In this document: positions 24,755 to 34,453 of the stretch, piece by piece
Position numbering within the stretch: the first letter of the stretch is position 1
Layout: every line of letters begins with the position of its first letter
NCBI GenBank assembly: GCA_028284925.1
Contig: JANQQT010000055.1
Coordinates: 1-34,831 of the forward strand
DNA from: Phycisphaeraceae bacterium
GTDB lineage: Bacteria > Planctomycetota > Phycisphaerae > Phycisphaerales > Zrk34
Reading direction: 5' to 3'
DNA: 34,831 nucleotides
The notes under the pieces: generated by a model
The model's input: only the letters and a program-made list of their open reading frames with translations
Databases searched by the model: none
What the model was told of the DNA's origin: nothing
Program-made: the position numbers and the translations under genes

Positions 24755-26816
24755 CATGGGATACTCCGACATCGGCTGCTACGGCAGCGAAATCAAAACG
24801 CCAACACTTGACTCCCTTGCCGCCAACGGCCTGCGCTTCACCCAGTTCTATAACACCGGAAGATGCTGCCCCACACGCGCCACACTTCTCACTGGACTCT
24901 ACGCTCATCAGGCAGGCATCGGACACATGATGAACGACCGCGGCTACGACGGATACCGCGGCGACCTCAACAAAAAATGCGTCACCATCGCACAGGTTCT
25001 CAAGCCCGCCGGCTACTCCACCTACATCGCCGGCAAATGGCACGTCACCAAACACACCGCGCCCGATGGCGATAAATCCAACTGGCCCCTCCAACGTGGC
25101 TTCGACCGATTCTACGGAACCATCCACGGCGCAGGATCATTCTTCGACCCCAACTCACTGGTCCGCGACAACACCGCCATATCCCCCTACGCAGACCCTC
25201 TCTACAAACCCAAAACCTACTACTACACCACCGCCATCTCCGACCATGCCGCAAAATACATCAACGAACACCACGCCAAAACACCTCAAAAACCCTTTTT
25301 TCTCTACGTCAGCTACACCGCCGCCCACTGGCCCATGCACGCCCTGCCCGAAGACATCGCCAAATACAAAGGTGCCTACGATGCCGGATACGCCGCCATA
25401 CGCAAAGCTCGTCTCGCCAAAATGAAAAAACTCGGTCTCATTGACCCCAAATGGAAAATGACCGTACAGGCTGGCGACTGGTCCAAAGTTAAAAACCGCG
25501 ATTGGGAAATCCGATGCATGGAAGTCTACGCCGCCATGGTCGACTCCATGGACCAGGGCATCGGAACCATCGTCAAATCCCTCAAACAAACCAAACGTCT
25601 CGACAATACCCTTATCCTCTTCTTTCAGGACAACGGTGGCTGCGCCGAAGGCCTCGGCAGAACACCACGCGGCAAATACACCCAACGCCCAAAAACACCT
25701 CCCCTCAAACCCATGTCCCCCAGCGCACTTCAGTTTGACATGATCCCCAAACAAACACGTGACGGCTACCCCGTCGTCACCGGCCCAGGCATCATGCCCG
25801 GCCCGGCAGATACCTACATCGCCTACGGCAAAGGCTGGGCAAACGCATCCAATACCCCGTTCCGCGAATACAAACACTGGGTCCACGAGGGCGGCATTGC
25901 AACTCCCCTCATCGCTCACTGGCCCAAAGGCATCAAATCCAAAAACAAACTCGACCACCAGCCCACACACCTTATCGATCTCATGGCCACATGCGTTGAC
26001 CTCGCCAAAGCCAAATATCCCGCCCAATTCAAAAACAGCAAGATCCACCCAATGGAAGGCGTCAGCCTCAACCCCGCATTCCAAAACAAATCCATCCCCG
26101 ATCGCGTCATCTTCTGGGAACACGAAGGCAACCGCGCCGCTCGCAAGGGTAAATACAAACTCGTCGCCAAAGGCGCCAGAGGCCCTTGGGAACTCTACGA
26201 CATGCAAGCCGACCGCACAGAAACCAATAACCTCGCCGACAAACTCACTGGCAAACGCGACGAGCTAATCAAAGAATGGAACACCTGGGCCAAACGCGCT
26301 TACGTCCTCCCGCTCAACCCCCGCAGGTCCAATCGCGCCAACAAGAGATTCAACAAGCGAAAAAACTTCAACCTCAGACCCAACGCCAACCTCGACCGCT
26401 TCAAAGCCCCCAACGTCGAAAAACGCCCCTTCACCATCACCGCCAAAATCACCATCCCCGACAACCCCACAGGCGTCATCCTCGCCCAGGGCGGCACGGC
26501 ACACGGCTACTCTCTCTACTTCCACAACAATAAACTCGCATTCACCCTTCAACACAACTCCAGACCCACCACCATCCACGCCCCAGTCCCCCCCAAAGGT
26601 CCAGCCACCATCAAACTATCACTCGAAAAGTCCGGGACACTTACACTCACCATCAACCGCAACAAATCACTGACCTTCAAAACCCCCGGCCCCCTCAATT
26701 CACAACCCCTCGACGGCCTCCAAACCAACCAGGACCTCAACGGCCCCGTCGGCCACTACACACCACCTTACAAATTCAACGGCTCAATCCAAAAACTCAA
26801 CATCAAACTCAATTGA
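24633..26816 (+). CDS. Arylsulfatase with C-terminal concanavalin/LamG-like domain
   Basis: The 727-residue secreted enzyme has a signal peptide (1-28), then [21 protein letters not shown] with metal-binding Asp40/Asp41. The formylglycine motif is C78-C79-P-T-R, with Cys78 the modified residue. G-K-W-H-V and the D-N-G-G metal site follow. Residues about 590-727 form a beta-rich domain ([28 protein letters not shown]) that resembles LamG/concanavalin and may bind glycans. It should remove sulfate from polysaccharides. AAAGG precedes ATG 24633. It overlaps the PSCyt1 frame. Confidence 0.95.
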   Translation: [727 protein letters not shown]

Positions 26817-26839
26817 CAAAAGACACTTAACCATACAAT
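26813..26839 (+). promoter_or_regulatory. Predicted promoter of the small orphan gene
   Basis: TTGACA (26813-26818), a perfect -35, overlaps the sulfatase stop. TACAAT (26834-26839) follows after 15 bases, shorter than ideal. Confidence 0.35.
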
Positions 26840-26864
26840 TTTCCGAGGTACGTGGTTTAACAAC

Positions 26865-27221
26865 ATGTGGCTTCCTCTTTCATCAGATACTATCGCAATC
26901 CAATACATTGCATCTGCCCCTAATGACAACAATCCTCAATTACTGGCGGACTTTCTCGTGCTCGCAAGCCGCAGCCTGTTTGCCGATCAATTCAGCGCTG
27001 TCACGAGTATTGGCCTGTTACATCTAACCACAAAAGAATCGTGGAATGATCACGGCTTTCACTACTTTGACATCTCCATAGAATCGCAAGTCGATGAAAT
27101 CATCGCTTCCTTCCAGCCTCCAAACGAAAGGGACACCGTGAAAAGAAGAGGAACACTCGATTTCGCATTGGGCTTAATCGAACTGGTCGCCATAAGGTGG
27201 CGGTTAACGCAATCGGGATAG
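26865..27221 (+). CDS. Small protein of unknown function
   Basis: The 118-residue product has no signal peptide and no recognised family. It mixes amphipathic helices (PQLLADFLVLASRSLFADQF) and beta-like stretches (WNDHGFHYFDISIES), compatible with a small globular cytosolic fold of the kind seen in immunity proteins and other orphans. Codon use is less C-rich than the sulfatase upstream and resembles the DUF4253 gene. The ribosome binding site is weak (GAGG about 14 bases upstream). Alternatively it is a fortuitous frame. Confidence 0.5.
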   Translation: MWLPLSSDTIAIQYIASAPNDNNPQLLADFLVLASRSLFADQFSAVTSIGLLHLTTKESWNDHGFHYFDISIESQVDEIIASFQPPNERDTVKRRGTLDFALGLIELVAIRWRLTQSG

Positions 27222-27302
27222 CAAATACCATACTCGTCAATTCAGCACGAGATGATCTGGGCACCACCCCTCCACCGACAAACAAGAGATACATTCGCCC
27301 CC

Positions 27303-27707
27303 TCAAGCCCTCCCCGCCCCAAGCGTCCCCGGTATCTCCTCACCCGCACGATAAAACACCATCGATATCGAATTAACACAATGGCGCGTATTCTTCCCCG
27401 TCATCCCCTCCCCCACAAACACATGCCCCAGATGTCCTCCACAGTTCTCACATAAGATCTCCACACGATGCCCATCCGCATCAGGCTCCCGACGAACCGC
27501 CCCCTCGATCTCATCATCAAAACTCGGCCACCCACATCCCGAGTGAAACTTGTCAACCGAACGATACAAAGGCGAATTACACCGACGACACACATAAGTC
27601 CCCTCTTCATTTGTATCCACATATTCACCCGATCCCGGATACTCCGTACCCTTTCCCAGAATAACACGCGCCTCCTCATCAGTAAGCTCATTAAATCCAT
27701 CACTCAC
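27303..27707 (-). CDS. msrB: Peptide-methionine (R)-S-oxide reductase
   Basis: The 134-residue product has the MsrB layout: C40-R-R-C43 and C86-E-N-C89 as zinc ligands, H-S-G-C58-[14 protein letters not shown], and R-H-C110-V-N-S as the catalytic Cys (usually R-(Y/H)-C-(I/V)-N-S). It reduces methionine-R-sulfoxide using thioredoxin. No signal peptide, so cytoplasmic. It lies 38 bases after the DUF1501 gene in the same direction, so it may be read from the same transcript. Confidence 0.96.
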   Translation of the reverse strand: MSDGFNELTDEEARVILGKGTEYPGSGEYVDTNEEGTYVCRRCNSPLYRSVDKFHSGCGWPSFDDEIEGAVRREPDADGHRVEILCENCGGHLGHVFVGEGMTGKNTRHCVNSISMVFYRAGEEIPGTLGAGRA

Positions 27708-27745
27708 AGTTAAGCTTCTCCTTCGCGCTCAGCAACAGCACACCA

Positions 27746-29212
27746 TTACGCTAAAATCCCCTTAACCAAATGAGCCTCTTCCACACCCGTCAAACGCGTA
27801 TCCAACCCCTGATACTTAAACGTCAGTCGCTCATGGTCAATCCCCAATTGATTCAGAATCGTCGCGTTCAAATCTCGTATATGCACCGGATCCTTCACAA
27901 CGTTGTAACTGAATTCATCCGTCTGCCCGTGTACCACACCGGCTTTGATCCCGCCACCCGCCATCCAGATGCTGAAACATCTCGGGTGATGGTCGCGCCC
28001 ATAATTCTGTCGCGTCAATTTACCCTGACAATAGGCCGTCCGACCAAACTCGCCACCCCAAATCACCAACGTCTCATCCAGCATCCCACGCTGTTTCAGA
28101 TCCTGAACCAGCGCCCATGCCGGCTGATCAATATCCTTACATTGCTTCGGCAGATGACCACCCACATTAAAATGTTGGTCCCAGCCGCGATGGAATATCT
28201 GAACAAAACGAACCCCACGCTCCGCCATACGACGCGCCAGCAAACAGTGGTGCGCAAACGTCCCCGGCTTACGCGAATCCGGTCCGTACATCTCACGTAT
28301 ACGCTCCGGTTCCTTCGATAAGTCCGTCAACTCCGGAACTGAGGTCTGCATCCTGAACGCCATCTCATACTGCGCAATCCGCGCACGAATCTCCGGATCA
28401 CCAACCTCATCCAGTTGACGCTGATTCATTTTCTTCAATGCGTCCAGCATCCGACGCCGCGCCGCCGCACTCACACCCGGTGGATTCGACAGGAACAACA
28501 CCGGATCCCCCTTACTCCGCAACGCAACTCCCTGATGCTTGCTCGGCAAAAACCCTGCCCCCCACAATCGGTTATACAACGCCTGCGCATCCTGCCGCCC
28601 CGTCCAGGTCGAAGTCAACACCACAAAGCCAGGCAAATTCTCATTCTCACTCCCCATCCCATAACTCAACCAGGACCCCAGACTCGCCCGCCCCGGCAAC
28701 TGATGCCCCGTACAAATATAGGTAATCGCCGGGTCATGGTTAATCGCCTCCGTATGCACGGTCTGGACAATCGAAAGATCATCCACCATTTTTGCCGTAT
28801 AAGGAAGCAACTCACTCACCCATGCACCACTCTTCCCATGCCGCTTAAACTTGAACTTCGACGGCGCCAAAGGAAATCGCTTCTGCCCCGAGGTCATCGT
28901 CGTTAACCGCTGCCCTTTCCGAACCGAATCCGGCAGATTCTTGTTATACATCTCCTCAAGCTTCGGCTTATAGTCCAGCATATCCATCTGACACGGTGCG
29001 CCTGCCATGAACAAATAAATCGCTCGCTTCGCCTTCGGCGCAAAATGCGGCAATTCGGGCAAACCACCCTTCGCAGACACCACCCCCTTCGCCCCACTCG
29101 CAATATCACGCCCCAGCAAACTCGCCAGTGCCGGCACGCCCAATCCCATCGCCCCGCGCTTAAAAAAGTGCCGTCGCGTTTCTAAGTCAAAATGTTCTTG
29201 CACAGGATTCAT
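27746..29212 (-). CDS. Tat-exported DUF1501 (sulfatase-like fold) protein
   Basis: The 488-residue product carries a twin-arginine signal [12 protein letters not shown] (residues 12-23) and the DUF1501 body: [19 protein letters not shown]...[27 protein letters not shown] and W-G-G-E-F-G-R-T near the end. DUF1501 shares the alkaline-phosphatase superfamily fold. The function is unproven, but the family is widely paired with DUF1553 genes. AAGAGG lies seven bases before ATG 29212, which is 22 bases after the DUF1553 stop, so this is an operon. Confidence 0.95.
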   Translation of the reverse strand: MNPVQEHFDLETRRHFFKRGAMGLGVPALASLLGRDIASGAKGVVSAKGGLPELPHFAPKAKRAIYLFMAGAPCQMDMLDYKPKLEEMYNKNLPDSVRKGQRLTTMTSGQKRFPLAPSKFKFKRHGKSGAWVSELLPYTAKMVDDLSIVQTVHTEAINHDPAITYICTGHQLPGRASLGSWLSYGMGSENENLPGFVVLTSTWTGRQDAQALYNRLWGAGFLPSKHQGVALRSKGDPVLFLSNPPGVSAAARRRMLDALKKMNQRQLDEVGDPEIRARIAQYEMAFRMQTSVPELTDLSKEPERIREMYGPDSRKPGTFAHHCLLARRMAERGVRFVQIFHRGWDQHFNVGGHLPKQCKDIDQPAWALVQDLKQRGMLDETLVIWGGEFGRTAYCQGKLTRQNYGRDHHPRCFSIWMAGGGIKAGVVHGQTDEFSYNVVKDPVHIRDLNATILNQLGIDHERLTFKYQGLDTRLTGVEEAHLVKGILA

Positions 29213-29234
29213 ATCAAAACCTCTTGCTGGTCAA

Positions 29235-32200
29235 TCAGTTTTTGTTTATCACTTCATCAAGATTCAAAACAAGATTCGCCGTCAGCGTCCACGCTGCCAG
29301 TTCCACCGGATCAATCGTTGCATCAGGCTTCGACTCACCCACCGCAATCAATTTCTTCGCCGATGCCACATCCGCTCGATACTCAGAAACATTCTCGCCG
29401 TGAGCCGAAATCACATCTGCGATGTCTCCACGACTCGGCTTGCGCGACAACGCCAATTCAAACATGTACGAAACACGACTCACCACCGTCTTCCCGCCTT
29501 CCTTGATCGCCCGCTGCGCAAACACACGCGCCGCTTCCACATACTGTGGATCGTTCATCAAAAGCAACGCCTGCATGGGGGTGTTGGTCCGTTCACGACG
29601 CATGACACACAACTCACGCGACGGAGCGTCAAACGTACTCATCTGCGGCGGAGGAGCCGTTCGCTTCCAGAATGTATACAAACTCCGACGATAAACCTTG
29701 TCCGGCCCCTTGTCCTGCCTGAAGTTCGCCGTATTCGATCCCGTGTAACCCACCGCCTTCCACAATCCACCCGGCTGTGGCGGCTTGACGCTCGGACCAC
29801 CCATCTTTCTCACCAGCAATCCGCTCACCGCTAACGCCTGGTCCCGCAACATCTCAGCGTCCAGACGATACCGAGGCCCACGCGCCAATAACCGGTTCTC
29901 CGGGTCACGCGTTAACAGCACATCCGTCACCTTCGAACTCTGACGATACGTTGCCGAGGTCACAATCAGCTTCATCAACTTCTTCACATCCCACCCACTA
30001 TTCACAAACTTCACCGCCAGATAATCCAGCAACGCCGGGTGGCTCGGCCACTCTCCCTGCGAACCAAAATCATCCGCAGTACGAACAAGGCCCGATCCAA
30101 AAAACTGAATCCAGAATCGATTCACCGCCACACGCGCCGTCAACGGATGCTTCCCGCTCACCAACCACTTCGCATAACCCAGTCGGTTCAACGGCATTCC
30201 CGAGTCCATCGGCGGCAGGAAACCAGGCGTCTGGCGTTTCACCTGCGCCCCACGCTTGTCATACTCACCTCGCTTTAACATATACGCGGGCTTAATACCC
30301 TTTCTCTCCTTAAACACCAGCGTCGTGGCAAACTTCTTTTCCACACCACGAATCTGCTGCTCCAGCAAACTCACCTTCGAATGCAACGGCGCAAAAGTGC
30401 TTCGCGTCCCCTGATAAATATGCTCCACAAAATATTCCCTTAGAGCTTTCACATCCGCCACTTTCCTTTGGCCCACCGGCTTCTTCAACAACACGCCAAT
30501 CGCCTTCGGCCCGCTAAATCCTTTCGTCTTGCCCCAATACCCTACCCACTGCCTGAACGAATCGAACTTCGGATTCTGCCCCTGCAATGTCACAATGCCG
30601 GCCTTATCCCAATACACCGTCCCGTCAAACTGTGTAAACGCCCAACCCCCTAGCTTCGCGCCGGGCTTCACCCCAACCTTCGCGGCATCGACCTCAAGCC
30701 GAATCCATCCCCCGGACTTCGGCAACTTTCCAAAATACCTCCGACTCGCAGTCTTATCCCGACCCCATGGAATGTGATTCCCTCCCCAATACGCCCGATG
30801 CTCCCACTTCCCGTTCACATTCCACTGCAACATGATCTGCTTCGGTGGGTTCTTGGCATCCAGATAAACGTATGCAAAAAACTTGTCTCCCTTACCAACC
30901 GTCAATGGCTTCTTAGCCCGTTCAAAAAAGTGCTGACTCAACCCCGTCGCCGTTCGCATGGATGCGGACTTCCCGCTAAACACCGGATGCGGTGCCGACA
31001 CAAACTTCCACGGTGTATTCCCGGAAATGTTCACAGCCGCCGGAACGGCGTCTTCAATCCACACCACCTCAGACCGCGTCGGTGGCTTGATCGCCTTCAC
31101 CACCTTCGGCTCAACATAACGATACCCCTTCAACTTCGATTGGATTTCCGCCTTCGTCGCAGCCAACTGCTTCTTCAACAAATCCGCCTGTTCCTTCTGC
31201 CCCGGCAATGGAACACGAACCACCGGAGCATGGTCCTTCTTATTGCCATCCATAGCGTTCCCGTCCAGGTTATTGAAGAACGCAAACGTTGCATAAAAGT
31301 CCTTCATCGTCAACGGGTCAAACTTGTGGTCGTGACACCTGGTACAATCCATCGTCAAACCCATAAACACCGACCCCATCGTCACCACACGATCCACCAC
31401 GTTTCGAACATAGACCTCCTCCACGATGGATCCCCCCTCACCTGTCGTCACATTGCAACGATTAAAACCCGTCGCGACCTTCTGCTCCAACGTCGCGTTC
31501 TCAAGCAGGTCACCCGCCAACTGCTCGATCGTAAATACGTCATACCGCTTATTCTTGTTAAATGCATTCACCACATAATCACGATAAGCCCACATCTCCC
31601 GGTAGTTATCCAGATGCAACCCATGCGTATCACCATACCGCGCCGAATCCAGCCAAAACCGCCCCACATGCTCTCCGTAGTGCTTTGACGCCAACAATCG
31701 ATCCACAACACGCTCATAAGCGTCCGATCGCTTATCCTTTACAAACGCCTTCACCTCCGCAGGCGTCGCAGGCAACCCCGTCAAATCAAACGTCACCCGT
31801 CGAATCAAGACCCGACGTAACGCCTCCTTGGATGGCGACAACCCCTCCTCCTCCATACGCGCCAATACATACGGATCAATTCCATTGCGAATCCACTTCG
31901 CATTCCTTACACGCCCCGGCTTGCGAATCGTTGGCACAATAAAACTCCAGTGACCCTCCCAATTCGCCCCCTGTTCCACCCACTTCTTCAGCAAGGCTTT
32001 CTCACGCGCACTCAGCTTCTTTTTCGTCTTGGAAGGAGGCATCAAATCCTCCTCATCATCCGTCATCACACGATGAATCAACTCACTTTCGCCCGGCTTA
32101 CCAGGTACGATTGCATGAATCCCGTCTTCCGATTTGAATGCCCCCGCCTTCGTGTCCAGGCGATACTTACCCTTGCGCGTACTCGCATCGGGCCCGTGAC

Positions 32201-32414
32201 ACGCATAACAGTACTCCGACAAAATCGGACGAATATCCCGGTTAAACTCCACCTTTGCAGGCAACCCCACCTCACGCACAGCGGTCGTTACGGTAGCCTT
32301 CGAAGTAACCTCCGACCCCTCCTCCGCCGCCCTCGTCCAATCCGGCACGACTAAAAACCCCACCAACATCATCACACAGCCCAGACTCAAAAACGCTCGC
32401 CAGCGGTCAACCAT
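29235..32414 (-). CDS. PSCyt1-DUF1549-DUF1553 secreted protein
   Basis: The 1059-residue product starts at 32414, where a GGAG lies eight bases upstream. It has a signal peptide (to about 30), a PSCyt1 domain (56-125) with haem motif C-Y-A-C-H at 69-73, DUF1549 (about 170-375; F-N-R-C-N-V-T-T-G-E-G-G-S, T-M-D-C-T-R-C-H-D-H-K-F-D-P), a beta-rich middle (about 430-600) that may bind sugar, and DUF1553 (about 730-1000; W-L-V-S-G-K-H-P-L-T-A-R-V-A-V-N-R-F-W). DUF1549 also holds a CTRCH motif, so two haems are possible. These proteins are typical of planctomycetes and linked to polysaccharide use; the reaction is unproven. Confidence 0.96.
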   Translation of the reverse strand: MVDRWRAFLSLGCVMMLVGFLVVPDWTRAAEEGSEVTSKATVTTAVREVGLPAKVEFNRDIRPILSEYCYACHGPDASTRKGKYRLDTKAGAFKSEDGIHAIVPGKPGESELIHRVMTDDEEDLMPPSKTKKKLSAREKALLKKWVEQGANWEGHWSFIVPTIRKPGRVRNAKWIRNGIDPYVLARMEEEGLSPSKEALRRVLIRRVTFDLTGLPATPAEVKAFVKDKRSDAYERVVDRLLASKHYGEHVGRFWLDSARYGDTHGLHLDNYREMWAYRDYVVNAFNKNKRYDVFTIEQLAGDLLENATLEQKVATGFNRCNVTTGEGGSIVEEVYVRNVVDRVVTMGSVFMGLTMDCTRCHDHKFDPLTMKDFYATFAFFNNLDGNAMDGNKKDHAPVVRVPLPGQKEQADLLKKQLAATKAEIQSKLKGYRYVEPKVVKAIKPPTRSEVVWIEDAVPAAVNISGNTPWKFVSAPHPVFSGKSASMRTATGLSQHFFERAKKPLTVGKGDKFFAYVYLDAKNPPKQIMLQWNVNGKWEHRAYWGGNHIPWGRDKTASRRYFGKLPKSGGWIRLEVDAAKVGVKPGAKLGGWAFTQFDGTVYWDKAGIVTLQGQNPKFDSFRQWVGYWGKTKGFSGPKAIGVLLKKPVGQRKVADVKALREYFVEHIYQGTRSTFAPLHSKVSLLEQQIRGVEKKFATTLVFKERKGIKPAYMLKRGEYDKRGAQVKRQTPGFLPPMDSGMPLNRLGYAKWLVSGKHPLTARVAVNRFWIQFFGSGLVRTADDFGSQGEWPSHPALLDYLAVKFVNSGWDVKKLMKLIVTSATYRQSSKVTDVLLTRDPENRLLARGPRYRLDAEMLRDQALAVSGLLVRKMGGPSVKPPQPGGLWKAVGYTGSNTANFRQDKGPDKVYRRSLYTFWKRTAPPPQMSTFDAPSRELCVMRRERTNTPMQALLLMNDPQYVEAARVFAQRAIKEGGKTVVSRVSYMFELALSRKPSRGDIADVISAHGENVSEYRADVASAKKLIAVGESKPDATIDPVELAAWTLTANLVLNLDEVINKN

Positions 32415-32486
32415 GTCGTTAACTCCGAAGAATCCGTTGTATCTCATAAGATAAAGGCCACCCATCCACCATATTGATATCCAGCC

Positions 32487-32515
32487 TATTTACCCTTCAT
32501 ATAAATACGTATCAA
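32487..32515 (-). promoter_or_regulatory. Predicted promoter of the DUF1553-DUF1501 operon
   Basis: On the minus strand TTGATA (32510-32515) and TAAATA (32487-32492) are 17 bases apart, about 70 bases before the start at 32414. The rest of 32415-32728 is AT-richer and holds no gene; a TATAAT at 32647-32652 may serve the plus-strand phosphatase. Confidence 0.4.
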
Positions 32516-32728
32516 TTTTACCCCGATATATCCCCTCTCGTCACCCCCTATCTACTAAATTCGCCAAATATCACTCGTCAAACAGCATCCCATACTATAA
32601 CACCTCGTTAACTACCCCCACTCAATACCCCTGGACACCCATCCGTTATAATCATCTCCTAAGCGGTAGGCGACTCGACACGCTCAAAACATCGCCACCC
32701 AATTGCAAAGCTCGTAGAGACCAACTTC

Positions 32729-34444
32729 ATGTCCGCCATTAACCCCAGCCCGCCCCCGGAAACCTCAAGCATCGACGCCACTACTCGTCTCGTCGTCAGA
32801 GCGGATGGCGAACACTTCGCAACACACCCGCTCTCCAAACACAACATCATTGTCGGACGATCCTCACAAGCTGATGTCAAACTGGAAGGCCCCACCATAA
32901 GTCGACGCCACTCCGAATGCTATCGAGACCCCTTCGGCAGATGGTGGATCAGAGACCTCCAGTCCCGCAATGGCACCAAAGTCAACGGTGTACGCGTAAC
33001 CGAGTCGCTCCTCAAACCCGGCGACGACATCCAAATCGGAAAATACGAAGTCGCATTCGTCACAGGTGACCAGAGTGAAATCGAAGAAAATGATTTTGAC
33101 CCTTCCCTCACCATGACATCCAACATGCGTGTCTCCGATCTCCCCGGCACACAAATCAGCACCCTCTCCACCCAACAGTCGGCAATGATCGACACCTCAC
33201 ACCTCGCCACACTCACAGAATTTGCGCACCGCCTCATGCAAACCGATGACATTCCCGAGCGCCGCCGCCTTCTTTGTCGCCTCATGGTCCGACGTGACTT
33301 TCACGGCGATGCCGCTGTCATGCTGCGCATGGATCGCGTACGCCCCACCGATCCTCCGCAAGTCCTCTGCGAACCCCAATCCCTCGCCGGCATGGGTGAC
33401 ACTCTGCCCTACGTTTCCCGTACAGTCCTCACCACCGTCACCCAAACCGAAGCCCCCGTCCTTGCCTCGTCAGATTCCCACGACCCCGGCGCCATCGAAA
33501 TGTCCATCGTCCCCGGCGCCACCGAACGAACCTGCGTCGTAGCGTGCCCCGTTAAATCCACACCCAAATCAATCGACATCCTGTACGTCACACTCCCGCC
33601 CGACTACGGCACAGCTCAATGGCTCGCACTCGTCACACTCGCGTCCCAGCAATTCCGCCAAGTCGAAATGAGCCTCATTGCAAGACGCGAAGCAAAGGCC
33701 CATGCCGACATCGAAAAGGAACTCGAAAAAGCACGCGAAATCCAACTCCGACTCGTCCCCAACGATGCCGAATTCCTGGGCCTCGACGCCGCCGTAGGCT
33801 TCGAACCCTGCAAATGGGTCGGAGGCGACTACGCCGACATTGTCAAAACGCACGATGACAAAATCCTCCTCGTCACCGCCGATGTCAGCGGCAAGGGACT
33901 CCCCGCCGCACTCGTCACCTCATCCCTCCACACGCTCGTCCATGCCTCCGTACGCATCAACGCCTCACTTGAACAACTCCTCACTGTCCTGAACGATCAC
34001 CTCGTTGATCACCTCGACCCCGCCTCATTCGTCACACTCGTCGCAGTCGAATTCGACCCCTCCAACGGCTCCGTCCGCTGCATCAACGCCGGCCATCCGC
34101 CCGTCTTCATCCTCGACACAAACGGCGAATCCCGAAAATTACAATTCGGCGAATATCTACCTCTCGGCATCACCCCACAGGAACTCACCCCCAAAACCTA
34201 CACCATCCAACCCGGTGAACTCCTCGCCATGTACACCGATGGCCTCACCGAACTCCGCGACGATGCCGATGAGGAAATCGGCATCGACCGACTTTCCAAA
34301 ATCATCGCCAACCTCTACGCCAAAGCACCCAACGACCCCATCGACTGGATCAGAAGGAAACTCAACACCACCCTCAATGACATCCAGGCCGACCGAGTCC
34401 CACTCGACGACCGAACCTTCCTCCTTGCAAGAAGAACTGGTTAA
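32729..34444 (+). CDS. FHA-domain SpoIIE/PP2C-type serine phosphatase
   Basis: The 571-residue cytoplasmic protein joins an N-terminal FHA domain (about 35-105: V-G-R-S, I-S-R-R-H-S, S-R-N-G-T-K-V-N-G) to a middle GAF-like region (about 150-320), a coiled linker rich in Glu/Lys, and a SpoIIE/RsbU phosphatase (about 345-570). The latter has V-G-G-D-Y-A-D-I, D-V-S-G-K-G-L-P-A-A-L, N-A-G-H-P-P-V, M-Y-T-D-G-L-T-E and D-D-R-T-F, giving the Asp residues that bind two metals. FHA binds phosphothreonine, so the enzyme probably joins a Ser/Thr kinase or partner-switch pathway. Confidence 0.95.
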   Translation: MSAINPSPPPETSSIDATTRLVVRADGEHFATHPLSKHNIIVGRSSQADVKLEGPTISRRHSECYRDPFGRWWIRDLQSRNGTKVNGVRVTESLLKPGDDIQIGKYEVAFVTGDQSEIEENDFDPSLTMTSNMRVSDLPGTQISTLSTQQSAMIDTSHLATLTEFAHRLMQTDDIPERRRLLCRLMVRRDFHGDAAVMLRMDRVRPTDPPQVLCEPQSLAGMGDTLPYVSRTVLTTVTQTEAPVLASSDSHDPGAIEMSIVPGATERTCVVACPVKSTPKSIDILYVTLPPDYGTAQWLALVTLASQQFRQVEMSLIARREAKAHADIEKELEKAREIQLRLVPNDAEFLGLDAAVGFEPCKWVGGDYADIVKTHDDKILLVTADVSGKGLPAALVTSSLHTLVHASVRINASLEQLLTVLNDHLVDHLDPASFVTLVAVEFDPSNGSVRCINAGHPPVFILDTNGESRKLQFGEYLPLGITPQELTPKTYTIQPGELLAMYTDGLTELRDDADEEIGIDRLSKIIANLYAKAPNDPIDWIRRKLNTTLNDIQADRVPLDDRTFLLARRTG

Positions 34445-34453
34445 CCAATTCCC

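Noticed and set aside
25155..26207. 350-residue minus-strand open frame inside the arylsulfatase
   Set aside because: Antisense shadow, Gly/Val/Phe-rich from reversed codons; the plus frame has complete sulfatase motifs.
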